Positions 38,531 through 49,413 of a stretch of DNA of 64,000 bases are shown piece by piece. The position numbers were made by a program, and so were the translations under genes. Numbering within the stretch: the first letter of the stretch is position 1; each line of letters starts with the position of its first letter. This stretch comes from Microbacterium stercoris (lineage in GTDB: Bacteria > Actinomycetota > Actinomycetes > Actinomycetales > Microbacteriaceae), in contig NZ_JAGFOA010000003.1 in assembly GCF_017592545.1 (NCBI RefSeq), forward strand, positions 414,463 to 478,462, written 5' to 3'. The notes below the pieces were generated by a model. It was not told the origin of the DNA and did no database searches. It saw nothing but the letters and a program-made list of their open reading frames with translations.

Positions 38531-38931
38531 GCACGGTCTCCGACCGCGCGATGATGCAGCGCGATCGTGCCTCTGCCGCCCTCGGCATGACCGTGCGGCA
38601 CGACGCCCCCGGCGAGGCGGAGGTGTCGATGACCGTGCGCGACGACATGACGAACGGGTTCGGCATCACGCACGGCGGTCTCGTCTTCACCCTCGCCGAC
38701 ACGGCGTTCGCGATCGCCTGCAACGAGGACGACCAGGTCACGGTCGCGATCGGCGCCGACATCAGCTTCCTCAAGTCCACCCGCGCGGGAGATGTGCTCA
38801 CCGCCCGCGCCGTGCGGCGGATCCGCAGCGGTCGCGCCGGTCTGTACGACGTGACCGTCACGGATCAGGAGGGCGACGTGGTCGCCGAGGTCCGCGGGCG
38901 CTCGCTCACCACCACGCGTCGCGCCGACTGA
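38527..38931 (+). CDS. paaI: Phenylacetyl-CoA-pathway thioesterase
   Basis: 134 residues, hotdog fold with GITHGGLVFTLADTAFAIAC, the PaaI signature with the catalytic Asp. Hydrolyses stalled aryl- or ring-hydroxylated CoA esters to free CoA. Overlaps paaZ by 4 bp. Confidence 0.93.
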   Translation: MSTVSDRAMMQRDRASAALGMTVRHDAPGEAEVSMTVRDDMTNGFGITHGGLVFTLADTAFAIACNEDDQVTVAIGADISFLKSTRAGDVLTARAVRRIRSGRAGLYDVTVTDQEGDVVAEVRGRSLTTTRRAD

Positions 38932-38954
38932 CGCGCAGCACCTAGGAGAACCCG

Positions 38955-40364
<1,410 letters not shown>

Positions 40365-40366
40365 TC

Positions 40367-40414
40367 TTGCCGCGACACAGACCCTGCGATACATTTACTG
40401 AACAATCGTTCTGA
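40367..40414 (+). promoter_or_regulatory. paaA operon promoter and TetR operator
   Basis: TTGCCG (40367-40372) and TACATT (40390-40395) are 17 bp apart, 2 bp after the paaK stop. Operator ACTGAACAATCGTTCTGA lies at 40397-40414, next to the -10. Same -35 and a near-identical operator to the paaJ promoter. Confidence 0.75.
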
Positions 40415-40427
40415 AAAGGAGTCGATG

Positions 40428-41402
40428 ATGACTGCACCCCTGCGGGACATCGTTCCCCCGGATGACGCCGAGGCCCAGGCGGCGTTCGACGACCTCATCG
40501 CATCTGACTCGCGCATCGAGCCGCGCGACTGGATGCCGGCGGCATATCGCAAGACGCTGATCCGCCAGATCTCCCAGCACGCGCACTCGGAGATCATCGG
40601 CATGCAGCCGGAGGGCAACTGGATCTCCCGGGCGCCGAGCCTCAAGCGCAAGGCGATCCTCATGGCCAAGGTGCAGGATGAGGCCGGCCACGGCCTCTAC
40701 CTCTATTCCGCCGCGCAGACCCTCGGCATCACGCGCGACGAGATGACCGAGCAGCTCATCGCCGGGCGCGCTCGATACTCGTCGATCTTCAACTACCCGA
40801 CCCCGTCGTGGGCCGACATGGGCGCCATCGGCTGGCTCGTCGACGGGGCCGCCATCTGCAACCAGGTTCCCCTGTGCCGCGCCTCCTACGGTCCGTACGG
40901 ACGGGCGATGGTGCGCATCTGCAAGGAGGAGTCGTTCCATCAGCGGCAGGGGTTCGAGATCCTGCTGACGCTGATGCAGGGCACCCCCGCGCAGCGCGAG
41001 ATGGCCCAGGACGCCGTGAACCGCTGGTACTGGCCGAGTCTGATGATGTTCGGTCCGCCGGATGACGCGTCGCCGAACTCGGCGCAGTCGACGGCCTGGA
41101 AGATCAAGCGCTTCTCGAACGACGAACTGCGTCAGCGCTTCATCGGGATGCTCGTGCCGCAGGCCGAGGTGCTCGGCGTCACGCTGCCCGACCCGGAGCT
41201 GCGCTGGATCGAGGAGGAGCAGCGCTGGCACACCAGCGAGATCGACTGGACCGAGTTCCACGAGGTGCTCGCGGGACGCGGTCCCATGAACGCGGTGCGT
41301 CTGCAGAACCGCCGCGACGCGCACGAGAACGGCGCGTGGGTGCGCGAGGCCGCGGCCGAGTACGCCCGCAAGCAGGCTGCGCGCGTGAGGGAGGTGGCGT
41401 GA
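40428..41402 (+). CDS. paaA: Phenylacetyl-CoA 1,2-epoxidase catalytic subunit PaaA
   Basis: 324 residues, ferritin-like diiron protein with carboxylate/His ligands in [13 protein letters not shown] and [13 protein letters not shown]. Catalytic subunit that epoxidises the aromatic ring. Two adjacent ATGs; the second (40428) has AAGGAG at 6 nt, so it is chosen. First gene of paaABCDEG. Confidence 0.96.
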   Translation: MTAPLRDIVPPDDAEAQAAFDDLIASDSRIEPRDWMPAAYRKTLIRQISQHAHSEIIGMQPEGNWISRAPSLKRKAILMAKVQDEAGHGLYLYSAAQTLGITRDEMTEQLIAGRARYSSIFNYPTPSWADMGAIGWLVDGAAICNQVPLCRASYGPYGRAMVRICKEESFHQRQGFEILLTLMQGTPAQREMAQDAVNRWYWPSLMMFGPPDDASPNSAQSTAWKIKRFSNDELRQRFIGMLVPQAEVLGVTLPDPELRWIEEEQRWHTSEIDWTEFHEVLAGRGPMNAVRLQNRRDAHENGAWVREAAAEYARKQAARVREVA

Positions 41403-41707
41403 TGTCGGCTCCCGGTTCGTCGCCCGCCGAGACGTGGCCCCTCTGGGAGGTCTTCGTCCGCGCCAAGCGTGGTCTCAGCCACGTGCACGTCGGCTCGCTG
41501 CACGCTCCCGACTCCGAGCTCGCGCTGCGCAACGCGCGCGATCTCTACACCCGCCGCAACGAGGGCGTCTCCCTGTGGGTCGTCCCGGCCGACGCCATCA
41601 CCACGAGCGATCCGGATGCCAAGGGCGCGTTCTTCGAGAGCCCCGCCGGCAAGAACTACCGTCACGCCATCTACTACACGGCGTCCGAGGGGGTGCCGCA
41701 CCTGTGA
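41402..41707 (+). CDS. paaB: Phenylacetyl-CoA epoxidase subunit PaaB
   Basis: 101 residues. Typical PaaB: WPLWEVFVRAKRGLSHVHVGSLHAPD and a C-terminal FESPAGKNYRHAIYYT. Needed to assemble the active complex in vivo. ATG shares one base with the paaA stop. Confidence 0.95.
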   Translation: MSAPGSSPAETWPLWEVFVRAKRGLSHVHVGSLHAPDSELALRNARDLYTRRNEGVSLWVVPADAITTSDPDAKGAFFESPAGKNYRHAIYYTASEGVPHL

Positions 41708-42537
41708 GCGCGCACACCACCGAGGCGGATCCGCACGGCGACGTCACGGTCGACGCGCTCGAGCTCTCCGCCGAGCTCGTCGGCAGCGGCCGGGCCGAAT
41801 CCGCGGATGTCGCCGAGTACGCCCTGGGGCTGGGGGATGACGCCCTGATCCTCGCCCAGCAGCTCGGCGGCTGGATCGCCAAGGCGCCCGAGCTCGAGGA
41901 GGACGTCGCCCTCGGCAACATCGCCCTGGACCTGCTCGGACACGCGCGCTCGCTGCTGCGCTACGCCGGAAGCCATGACGGGCGCAGCGAGGACGACCTC
42001 GCGTACTTCCGCGATGAGCACGAGTTCCGCAGCCAGTGGCTGTTCGAGCAGCCGAACGGCGACTTCGCGCACACGATCGCGCGGCAGCTGATCGCCGCGA
42101 CGTACCTGTTCGAGCTGTACGCCCGGCTGTCCGCTTCGTCGGATGCCACGCTCGCCGCGATCGCGGCGAAGTCGGTGAAGGAGGTCGAGTACCACCGCGA
42201 CCACGCCGTGCTGTGGACGCTGCGTCTCGCCGGCGGCACGGAAGAGTCACGCCGCCGCATGATCGTCGCTCTCGGGGACATGTGGCCCTATGTCGACGAG
42301 CTGTTCCGCGACACCGGCCTCATCGAACGGCTGGAGGGCGTCGCGGTGCGACCGTCGACGCTGCGCGAGCCGTTCGACGAGGTGATCCGGGCCGTCCTCT
42401 CCGAGGAGGGTCTGGAGGTCCCGACGGTGCAGCCCTCCGCGGGCGGCGGTCGCGACGACGCGCACTTCCCGACGCTCGGGTACCTCCTCGCCGAGATGCA
42501 GGTGCTCGCGCGGCAGCATCCGGGTGCGACATGGTGA
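41704..42537 (+). CDS. paaC: Phenylacetyl-CoA epoxidase structural subunit PaaC
   Basis: 277 residues, ferritin-like fold without a metal site (EDVALGNIALDLLGHARSLLRYAG). Forms the PaaA-PaaC heterodimer. GTG start overlapping the paaB stop (GTGA). Confidence 0.93.
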   Translation: MSAHTTEADPHGDVTVDALELSAELVGSGRAESADVAEYALGLGDDALILAQQLGGWIAKAPELEEDVALGNIALDLLGHARSLLRYAGSHDGRSEDDLAYFRDEHEFRSQWLFEQPNGDFAHTIARQLIAATYLFELYARLSASSDATLAAIAAKSVKEVEYHRDHAVLWTLRLAGGTEESRRRMIVALGDMWPYVDELFRDTGLIERLEGVAVRPSTLREPFDEVIRAVLSEEGLEVPTVQPSAGGGRDDAHFPTLGYLLAEMQVLARQHPGATW

Positions 42538-43016
42538 CCACACGCTCTCGCGCGTGGGCGGTCGCCGCGACCGTCCACGACCCCGAGGTGCCGGTGCTCA
42601 CGATCGAGGATCTGGGCATCCTGCGCGACGTGCGCGAGCTCGAAGACCGGGTGGAGATCGTCATCACGCCCACGTACTCGGGGTGCCCGGCGATGGACAC
42701 GATCCGGCAGGATCTCGAGCTCGCGTTCACCGAGGCCGGATACGACCGGGTCGTGGTGGAGACCGTGCTCTCTCCGGCCTGGACCACCGACTGGATGACG
42801 GATGAGGGCAAGCGCAAGCTCGAGGCCTACGGCATCGCGCCGCCCCGCGTGTCATCCGAGCGGCGCGGACCCATCCCCGTCGCCCTCGGGGTGAGGTGCC
42901 CGCGGTGCGGGTCGCTGGACACCCGCGAGGTCTCCCGTTTCGGCTCGACCTCCTGCAAGGCCCTGTTCGAGTGCCGCGCGTGCCTCGAACCCTTCGACCA
43001 CTTCAAGGTGCACTGA
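42531..43016 (+). CDS. paaD: Phenylacetyl-CoA epoxidase maturation protein PaaD
   Basis: 161 residues. N-terminal DUF59/MIP18 domain (VHDPEVPVLTIEDLGILRDV; PTYSGCPAM with the conserved Cys), C-terminal four-Cys zinc motif (CPRCG and CRACL). Implicated in metal or Fe-S maturation of the epoxidase. Overlaps paaC by 7 bp. Confidence 0.93.
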   Translation: MVTTRSRAWAVAATVHDPEVPVLTIEDLGILRDVRELEDRVEIVITPTYSGCPAMDTIRQDLELAFTEAGYDRVVVETVLSPAWTTDWMTDEGKRKLEAYGIAPPRVSSERRGPIPVALGVRCPRCGSLDTREVSRFGSTSCKALFECRACLEPFDHFKVH

Positions 43017-43018
43017 CG

Positions 43019-44194
43019 ATGACAGAGACGTCGACGACCAGCGAGACACGCGACATCGCGGATGCGTTCCTGCGCAACGCGGTGGGCGGTCCCTCCGTGC
43101 GGCAGACAGAGCGCCGCCGAGCGCGGTTCCACACCCTCACGGTGAGCGAGGTGCGGCCCCTCACGGCCGACGCCGTCGAGGTCACCTTCGCGGTGCCCGA
43201 CGGGCTCGCGGACGAGTTCCACTACCTGCCCGGCCAGTACGTCGCGCTGCGCGCGCAGATCGAGGGGGAGGAGCTGCGCCGCTCGTACTCCCTCTGCCGC
43301 CCGCCGCAGCCGGGATCCGTGAGCGTCGCGATCAAGCGCGACTTCGGCGGCCGATTCTCGACGTGGGCGCAGACCGAGCTGAAGGCCGGCGATGAGATCG
43401 ACGTGATGAGCCCGCAGGGCACCTTCACCTCGACGCTCGGCGATCTCGCCGGCGTGCACATCGCGGGCATCGCCGCGGGATCGGGGATCACCCCGCTCAT
43501 GGCGCTCGCGAGCACGGTGCTCGAGCAGTCCGCGGATTCGCAGTTCACGCTCATCTACACGAACCGCTCGACGCTCGATGTGATGTTCCTCGAGGAGCTG
43601 GCCGACCTCAAGGACAAGTACCCGACGCGCCTCGTGCTGCACCACGTGCTGTCGCGCGAGCAGCGCGCGGCCCCGCTCCTCTCGGGGCGCCTCGACGAGG
43701 AGCGGCTCACCCGCATCTTCGACGGCCTTGTGCAGCCCGCGACCGTCGACGAGTGGTTCCTCTGCGGACCGCTCGAGCTTGTGCAGCTGTGCCGTGACAC
43801 CCTCGCCGGCTTCGGCGTCTCTCCCGAGCACGTGCGCTACGAGCTGTTCACGACCGGCGAGGAGGATCGATCCGGTCCGAGGCGTCCGGTGGTCGCGCGC
43901 GAGGACGAGCCGATGCGCACGATCGACTTCACCCTCGACGGGCAGTCGGCCTCCGTGCAGACGCCGCTCTCGGCGAACGAGTCGATCCTGGATGCGGCGC
44001 TCCGCGTGCGTCCCGACGTGCCCTACGCGTGTGCGGGCGGGGTCTGCGGCACCTGCCGCGCGCGTGTGATCAGCGGATCCGTCAACATGGCCGAGAACTA
44101 CGCGCTCGAGCCCGACGAGATCGACCGCGGCTATGTGCTGACGTGCCAGTCGCACCCGACCTCCGACCGCGTCGCGGTCGACTACGACAACTGA
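43019..44194 (+). CDS. paaE: Phenylacetyl-CoA epoxidase reductase PaaE
   Basis: 391 residues. FAD-binding RRSYSLCRPP, NAD-binding GIAAGSGITPLMA and CGPLELVQ, then a C-terminal plant-type [2Fe-2S] ferredoxin with CAGGVCGTC and the fourth Cys in LTCQSHP. Delivers electrons from NADPH to PaaA. Starts 3 bp after paaD. Confidence 0.95.
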   Translation: MTETSTTSETRDIADAFLRNAVGGPSVRQTERRRARFHTLTVSEVRPLTADAVEVTFAVPDGLADEFHYLPGQYVALRAQIEGEELRRSYSLCRPPQPGSVSVAIKRDFGGRFSTWAQTELKAGDEIDVMSPQGTFTSTLGDLAGVHIAGIAAGSGITPLMALASTVLEQSADSQFTLIYTNRSTLDVMFLEELADLKDKYPTRLVLHHVLSREQRAAPLLSGRLDEERLTRIFDGLVQPATVDEWFLCGPLELVQLCRDTLAGFGVSPEHVRYELFTTGEEDRSGPRRPVVAREDEPMRTIDFTLDGQSASVQTPLSANESILDAALRVRPDVPYACAGGVCGTCRARVISGSVNMAENYALEPDEIDRGYVLTCQSHPTSDRVAVDYDN

Positions 44195-44201
44195 GGTGAG
44201 C

Positions 44202-44972
44202 ATGATCGATCTGCGCATCGAGGATGGCGTCGCGCACGTCACCCTCGCCAACCCCGCGAAGCTCAACGTGCTCGACGAGCAGGCCCTTCGCGACCTCGAC
44301 GCCGCGTATCAGCAAGCCGAAGCCGCCGGGGTGCGCGCTCTTGTGCTGAGCGGCGAGGGTCGCGGCTTCTGCGCGGGGCGCGACATCTCGGGCGTCGACC
44401 CGCGCGAGGACGACGTGCTCGGATACCTCGACGGACTGGTCACCCCGCTGATGAAGCGGATGGCGGCGTTCCCCGCCCCGACCTTCGCGGCGGCGCAGGG
44501 GGCGGCGCTCGGCGTCGGCCTCGGCCTGCTCATCGCGACCGACGTGGTCTACGTCGCCGAGGATGCCAAGATCGGCTCGCCCTTCGGCGCGCTCGGAGCC
44601 ACGCTCGATTCGGGCGGCCACGCCCTTCTCTACGAGCGGCTGGGCGCCCACCGCACGCTCGACATGATCTACACCGGCCGCATGCTCACGGGCGCCGAGG
44701 CGGTGGCCGCCGGTCTGTTCTCGCGCGCTCTGCCGGCGGCCGATCTGCTGGAGCAGACCCGGAGCGCGGCGCAGACCGCCTCCCGCGGGGCGACGGCGGC
44801 GTTTGTGGCGAGCAAGAGCCTCATCGAGCAGCTGCGCGGAGACCGCGCGGGCCTGTGGGACTCGCTCGCGCAGGAGAACCGCGCGCAGGCCGCGCTCTGC
44901 GACACCGACGACTACCGTGAGGGCTTCGCGGCCTTCCAGCAGAAGCGGCGTCCGGTGTTTCGCGGGCGGTGA
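44202..44972 (+). CDS. paaG: Ring-1,2-epoxyphenylacetyl-CoA isomerase (enoyl-CoA hydratase family)
   Basis: 256 residues, crotonase fold with the PaaG-type GRGFCAGRDISG oxyanion-hole segment and AAQGAALGVGLGLLIATD. Converts the epoxide to the oxepin-CoA. The ATG at 44202 has GAGG at 5 nt, within the same GAGGTGAGC that offers an upstream GTG. Last gene of the second paa operon. Confidence 0.87.
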   Translation: MIDLRIEDGVAHVTLANPAKLNVLDEQALRDLDAAYQQAEAAGVRALVLSGEGRGFCAGRDISGVDPREDDVLGYLDGLVTPLMKRMAAFPAPTFAAAQGAALGVGLGLLIATDVVYVAEDAKIGSPFGALGATLDSGGHALLYERLGAHRTLDMIYTGRMLTGAEAVAAGLFSRALPAADLLEQTRSAAQTASRGATAAFVASKSLIEQLRGDRAGLWDSLAQENRAQAALCDTDDYREGFAAFQQKRRPVFRGR

Positions 44973-45093
44973 GTGGCGGTAGCGGCCGCCCGCGGGGGAG
45001 TGCGGCGGCGGGCGGCTGCGGCTGCGGGGGAGCAGGGCGCAGGGCGGGTGGGTCAACGAAGCGGGATCGCGGCCGGATAGACTGGAGCGGCCA

Positions 45094-45165
45094 GCCTCTG
45101 TAGCTCAATGGAAGAGCAGTTCCGTCCTAAGGAAACGGTTGGGGGTTCGAGTCCCTCCAGGGGCA
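45094..45165 (+). tRNA. tRNA-Arg(CCT)
   Basis: Acceptor GCCTCTG/CAGGGGC (one U-G), D stem GCTC/GAGC, anticodon loop GTCCTAA (anticodon CCT, decodes AGG), T loop TTCGAGT, discriminator A. CC is followed by G, so CCA is not encoded. A -10 (TAGACT, 45078-45083) lies 11 bp upstream of the mature end. Single-copy tRNA-Arg(CCT) genes are frequent integration sites, and an atypical region begins immediately after this one. Confidence 0.95.
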
Positions 45166-45284
45166 CCGACTCCGCTAGACAAGTTGGATCCGCCTCGCGA
45201 ACAAGCTCGACTGCGCGCCTGCTGGCGCTAGCGATGGAAAGCACCAGTTTGGCAGCGAAGTAGTCAGCATCCTCGTCTCGAGCG

Positions 45285-45674
45285 CTAGCGACAAGCGAGG
45301 AGGAGATATGTCGCTCCAACGGGTATGGAGCGGTTGCGCGCGTCGTCTTCGCTCACCAGCGTGGCGATTAGGACTTCGCCAATGACCGCACGTGTTTCCC
45401 GTGCATCCAGAGCCTTCTTCACCGCGCGAGCAGTTACGCCCCCACGCATGTGTCCCGCTAGCTCAGCCGAACCGAGCTGAGTTCGTAGAGCCCGCGAATC
45501 GAAGTTTTGTAGGGCGGAGACCAGGCGCTGATTCTCCTTCGATTTTGCGCGGTGCACTCCCTCGATCGCCAAAGACGCGCACAGGGACAGCCTCTCAACA
45601 ACGAGCCCCATTACATCCAGCAACACGTACCCCGCACCGTCCAGATCTGGAGAGCCTATCGGCGGAGTAATCAC
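45285..45674 (-). CDS. Hypothetical protein at the island edge, possibly frameshifted
   Basis: About 129 residues from a GTG with AAGGG 5 nt upstream (an ATG at 45719 is an alternative). No domain recognised. The protein contains LDVMGLVVERLSLCASLAIEGVHRAKSKENQRLVSALQNF-like helical sequence, shown here in two overlapping pieces: LDVMGLVVERLSLCASLA and VHRAKSKENQRLVSALQ. Just before its stop, the next frame continues with plausible coding sequence (SSSLVASARDEDADYFAAKL) for about 45 codons towards the tRNA, so the real C-terminus may lie in another frame. Codon use is less GC-biased than the core genes. Divergent from the ATPase/nuclease gene. Confidence 0.5.
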   Translation of the reverse strand: MITPPIGSPDLDGAGYVLLDVMGLVVERLSLCASLAIEGVHRAKSKENQRLVSALQNFDSRALRTQLGSAELAGHMRGGVTARAVKKALDARETRAVIGEVLIATLVSEDDARNRSIPVGATYLLLACR

Positions 45675-45885
45675 GGCGCCCTTCTCGACACGACATGTCC
45701 CTGACCGCGGGGCGGCCATTCTCCCCCGGCCGGACGTGCGGCGGTGTGGAAACTTGATTGACGTAAAGCCGAACTATGACGGTCTGTTGGGCGCGCTATC
45801 TGGTCGGCGAGTGCACCGTGCTGCGCCCACCCACCGAGTCTGGCCAACTGTCTCTAATGAACCGCATGGCGATAGTGTCAGTGGC

Positions 45886-47499
45886 ATGGTGCAGCAGTCT
45901 CTCTCTCCGCCGCTATTCGCGATCAACAGCCTTACCTCGAACGCCGGGGATACCGTCAGCCTGCCTCGGGCAGCGGTCACGGCCATCGTCGGCAGCAATA
46001 ATGCGGGCAAGTCTCGACTCCTGCGGGATATCGAGCTCGTTCTAAGAGATAGTCAGGCACAGCCGGTCACACTCGCGCAGATTGGAGCGACCACGCCGGT
46101 GGCCGAGCCGGCGGCGGAACTGGAGGAATGGCTAGATGCCAACGCAGTGCGGAGTACTGGCCAGAACGGAGTTCCGCAGTGGTCTCCCACTACGGGCGAC
46201 TCCAAGCTGACCATGCGGGATTTCAAGGTCTATCTTGACCAAACCCCTTATTCGTATAGACGCTTCCCGTTCCTAGGGACCGCATCATCGTTCTTCCTTC
46301 ATCTCACGTCGGCGGGCGCCCTGGCTACACACGCCGCGGGGTCCGCCCCGGTCGGTCCAACCCGCCGCGGAGGTATGAATCCTCTAGGGCATCTCTATCG
46401 CGACGGCGACCTCGAAGCGGAACTCGACACACTGTCGCGCTCCACCTTCGGCGAAGGGCTTATGCTGGACCGCGCTAACGCTGAGTTCCGCCTCCGCGTC
46501 GGCGACGTGGGGGTGCCAGTTCCGCTCTTGAACCACCCAACCCGGGAGTACGCGGACGCCGTACTTGCTCTCCCTACTTTGGACGAGCAGGGCGACGGCA
46601 TGCGTAGTTTCGTGGGTTTGGCCTTGCTGGTGATGGCACGCCCGCCGGGGGTTCTGCTGATTGACGAACCTGAAGCGTTCCTGCATCCCGGACAGGCGCG
46701 GGCGCTCGGTCGCTGGCTGGGCGGTGCGGCACGAGGCCGAGAGCTTCAGGTGATCATCGCCACGCACGATCGAGACTTCCTGCTCGGACTACTTGAGGCA
46801 GACGCACCAGTTAACGTCGTGAGGATCACACGCCACGGAGACAAGAACAGGTTGGCCCAGCTTCCACCGGAAGAGATTCAGCAGGTGTGGGCGGATCCCG
46901 TGCTCCGCTATTCCAACGTGCTTCAAGGGCTGTTCCATCGACAGGTCGTGGTGTGTGAGTCCGACGGCGACTGTCGATTCTTCGGCGCAGCGCTCGATGA
47001 AGTTGCGCTCGCGAGCGACCGTCGCGCGATTGCGGACGACGTCCTGTTCGTGCCGGGCGGAGGGAAACAACGGGTCGCAGCGATCGCGAATGCGCTCGGA
47101 CGCCTGCGGGTACGATCTCGGGCGATTGTCGATTTCGACGTTTTCCGTAACAGGGACCAGCTCAGAGCGATTGTCGAAAGCGTCGCGGGATCATGGTCCA
47201 CTGACATGGCGAACGATTACGTAACGATGGTCCGCCCTATCCAGCAGGGATCGATCTGGGAACGGGTGAAAAACCAAGGCTTGGTGGCTGTGCCTCCGGG
47301 AGAACCGAATGCTGCGGCGCAACGTCTACTCGCAGCGCTCGCCGCAGTCGGTGTGTATGTCGTGCCCGTTGGCGAGATGGAAGGGTTCGACCGCAGTCAA
47401 TCTCTACACGGCGCTGCCTGGGTGAGCACGGCGATCGAGGGCGGGATTCACAAATCTGAGCACGTCGCGAGATTCGTGGAGCCACTGCTCGAAAGCTGA
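45886..47499 (+). CDS. OLD-family ATP-dependent nuclease (AAA ATPase + TOPRIM-like domain)
   Basis: 537 residues. Walker A GSNNAGKS (36-43), a signature-like GDGMRSFVGLA (237-247), Walker B VLLIDEPEAFLHP (256-268) and a switch His in IIATHDRDFL, all of the ABC-type AAA_21/OLD class. From about 353 a TOPRIM-like domain: VVVCESDGDCRFF (Glu358), VPGGGKQRV and IVDFDVF (DxD). This single-chain architecture is that of OLD nucleases used in phage exclusion. No GajB/UvrD partner is present. Probably leaderless: TAGTGT (45873-45878) places transcription start at the ATG. Less GC-rich than core genes. Confidence 0.82.
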   Translation: MVQQSLSPPLFAINSLTSNAGDTVSLPRAAVTAIVGSNNAGKSRLLRDIELVLRDSQAQPVTLAQIGATTPVAEPAAELEEWLDANAVRSTGQNGVPQWSPTTGDSKLTMRDFKVYLDQTPYSYRRFPFLGTASSFFLHLTSAGALATHAAGSAPVGPTRRGGMNPLGHLYRDGDLEAELDTLSRSTFGEGLMLDRANAEFRLRVGDVGVPVPLLNHPTREYADAVLALPTLDEQGDGMRSFVGLALLVMARPPGVLLIDEPEAFLHPGQARALGRWLGGAARGRELQVIIATHDRDFLLGLLEADAPVNVVRITRHGDKNRLAQLPPEEIQQVWADPVLRYSNVLQGLFHRQVVVCESDGDCRFFGAALDEVALASDRRAIADDVLFVPGGGKQRVAAIANALGRLRVRSRAIVDFDVFRNRDQLRAIVESVAGSWSTDMANDYVTMVRPIQQGSIWERVKNQGLVAVPPGEPNAAAQRLLAALAAVGVYVVPVGEMEGFDRSQSLHGAAWVSTAIEGGIHKSEHVARFVEPLLES

Positions 47500-48343
47500 C
47501 GCCCCCACGCGTCCTGTGGCGCCGCTGCTACGCATCCTGCGGCGAGTCGCCCGATCTGTCCGATCGCTGGCGCTCAAGCGTCGCCGAAAGCTGTAGTGCC
47601 GGTATCCTCCCGTCATAGTCCCCATATATTCACCGTGCGTACCGTCGTCCAGATGATTATTGCGGCCGAAACCGTCCCCAGCACGACCGTGCTGCAACCC
47701 ACTGCAGCCGCACTGCGCTGTCTATCGCGTCGCAACGGCGATGGGCTATCCGCCGCTCAAGCTCGTCGCCGACGGTCTCCAGATCAGCCAGAGCACTGCG
47801 ACCCGCCTGATGAGTCGCGAGTGACTCCGGCCTGCCCCGAGGGGTCCGCCTCCCGGGAGCCGCGGAGCGCGCAGGCGGGGGACCCCTACAGCCCTGGCGG
47901 GTCCCACCACAACACCGTGCCCCACTATGGGTGGTCCCAGCACGAAGAGCCGTCGATCCGTCGGTGAGAGACGCGGTGGGAACGCCGTTCGATCGCGCGA
48001 TACCGCCGACGTGCCGCCGGCAGCTATTTGAACACGTTGAAATACGAAGCCGAATGCCCTGAGCAAGTGCTCAACCCCGACTGCTCCGTGGGGGTTTCTC
48101 CACCAACTGGTCGCAGCCGTTCGGTGCGTGAACGGGAGGCGGGCGCGCATCGGGGCGCGCATGTCGTGTCCGCGGCATCCTGTTCAAACGTTGCTTTGCG
48201 ACCGGTGCTTATCGGCATGTGCGGCGGACCAACCGACACCTTGTCATCGCGGTAGTGCGCCGTAGAAGCACATAGCCGGGATTGGGAGGACGGCGACGAT
48301 GGCTTCGCCGGGCCACGGACACGCTTGACAGGTTGCCAACGGC
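47500..48343. other. Degenerate intergenic stretch of the island
   Basis: 844 bp with no intact gene. It holds the HTH remnant listed separately and a GC-rich imperfect hairpin near 47838-47886 (AGGGGTCCGCC opposite GGCGGGGGACCCC). Between about 47990 and 48343 I see no coding pattern; composition is mixed and less GC-biased. It looks like eroded mobile DNA. Confidence 0.5.
47720..47824 (+). pseudogene. Truncated C-terminus of a small HTH protein
   Basis: One frame reads VYRVATAMGYPPLKLVAD then GLQISQSTATRLMSRE and a TGA. This resembles the C-terminal helix-turn-helix of a small actinobacterial protein family (YRxAxxxGxPPxxxVAxxLxxSxSTAxRxxxxA). Upstream in the same frame there is no matching N-terminus or start, so only the end of the gene remains. 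Confidence 0.5.
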
Positions 48344-49039
48344 TCACTTCTCGTCGCTCGCCGCGGCCACCTTCGCGCGGATCAGCTCGACTGTCTTCTC
48401 GGCCTCGCGCATGAGGGAGAGAATTGCGGCGTGGTTGCGCCAGTGCGCTGACCACAACTCCTCGCCGACGACTGCACGAAAGTCGACACGGGTTGCATCG
48501 CCCCACTGCTCGTACTGCTCGAGGCGCTCGGCACGCGCATTGAGATCTACCACACCGCGGGTGGCGGGGGCGTGACGCGCCTTGCCGAACATCCACTCTC
48601 GCCAGGCTCTGTTTCCCTTGCTCTGATTGCACTTTCCGCACGCCGGCACCAGGTTGTGGATCTCGTGAATGTAGCCCGTCGGTTGCTGGCCCACGACCAG
48701 GGGTCGCAAATGGTCCCACTCGGATGCCGTGTCTCCGCAATAGGAGCAGACCACGACTTCAGTCATACCGAGGATCTCTAGCGCCTCATCGATCTGAGCC
48801 TCGGTTGGCCTGACGACTGGAACGATCCCATTGACGAACGAGTTCGTGATGCTGGAGGAACGGCCGGTGATCCGGACTGGCTTGGGCATCGCAAAGCGGA
48901 ACGCCTTCGCTTGAGTGGAGGCCGATGGGGTGCTCACGCCAGGCGGACGTTTCTCCATCTGCGGGAAGCCACCTGCGCGGTCGGGCCCCGCGAGTGGTTC
49001 ACGCTCGTCGGCGCGTTGAACTCTACGGTCGGTGCTCAT
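48344..49039 (-). CDS. HNH endonuclease
   Basis: About 231 residues. Nuclease module in the middle: CSYCGDTASEWDHLRPLV, HEIHNLVPACGKCNQSKGNR, giving paired zinc cysteines, the DH catalytic pair and the HN/CN residues. Flanks are basic N-terminally and helical C-terminally. GGGGA lies 9 nt before the chosen ATG; shorter starts (48963 region) are possible. In this island it could be a restriction or defence nuclease or part of a mobile element; no methylase is adjacent. Confidence 0.8.
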   Translation of the reverse strand: MSTDRRVQRADEREPLAGPDRAGGFPQMEKRPPGVSTPSASTQAKAFRFAMPKPVRITGRSSSITNSFVNGIVPVVRPTEAQIDEALEILGMTEVVVCSYCGDTASEWDHLRPLVVGQQPTGYIHEIHNLVPACGKCNQSKGNRAWREWMFGKARHAPATRGVVDLNARAERLEQYEQWGDATRVDFRAVVGEELWSAHWRNHAAILSLMREAEKTVELIRAKVAAASDEK

Positions 49040-49413
49040 ACCTAATCGTCCCCTGTATGCCGCAGAGGCGGTGCACATTCGCGGGATCAGTGGCGTCGAG
49101 TGCCGACGCGCGTGCGACAGGCGATGACGTCCCATCCGAGACGAGAATCCGATCGCCAGCGGAAGAATGCCGACTCAGATCGGGAGATCTGCAGCAGAAC
49201 CAGCGCGATCATCCCAGTTGTCCGACGATGTGCGACCGAGGAACAGCAGAGAGCCGTGGTTGCGCCAAAGCTCCCTCGTTGTGGTCCGATCCTGACAACC
49301 GTGGCGGGTTCATGAGCGACGGTATCGCTCGCGCCTACACAGCTTTCGGTCCCGCTCGTGGGGCGCCACCCGCAGCGGGATTTTGCTCCTGAGGCGGTCG
49401 TTATGATCACGAG
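49040..49413. other. Island intergenic region without a recognisable gene
   Basis: 374 bp between the divergent HNH and pseudogene starts. Several short frames exist but none has a ribosome site or coding-like third positions. The right end holds the promoter of the next gene (TATGAT at 49402-49407). Confidence 0.5.

Noticed and set aside
45886..47499. Gabija system
   Set aside because: The nuclease resembles GajA, but no UvrD-like GajB is encoded next to it.
47596..47967. Open frame of 123 codons downstream of the nuclease gene
   Set aside because: No ribosome site, Arg/Pro/Ser-rich random-looking translation; a different frame holds the HTH remnant.
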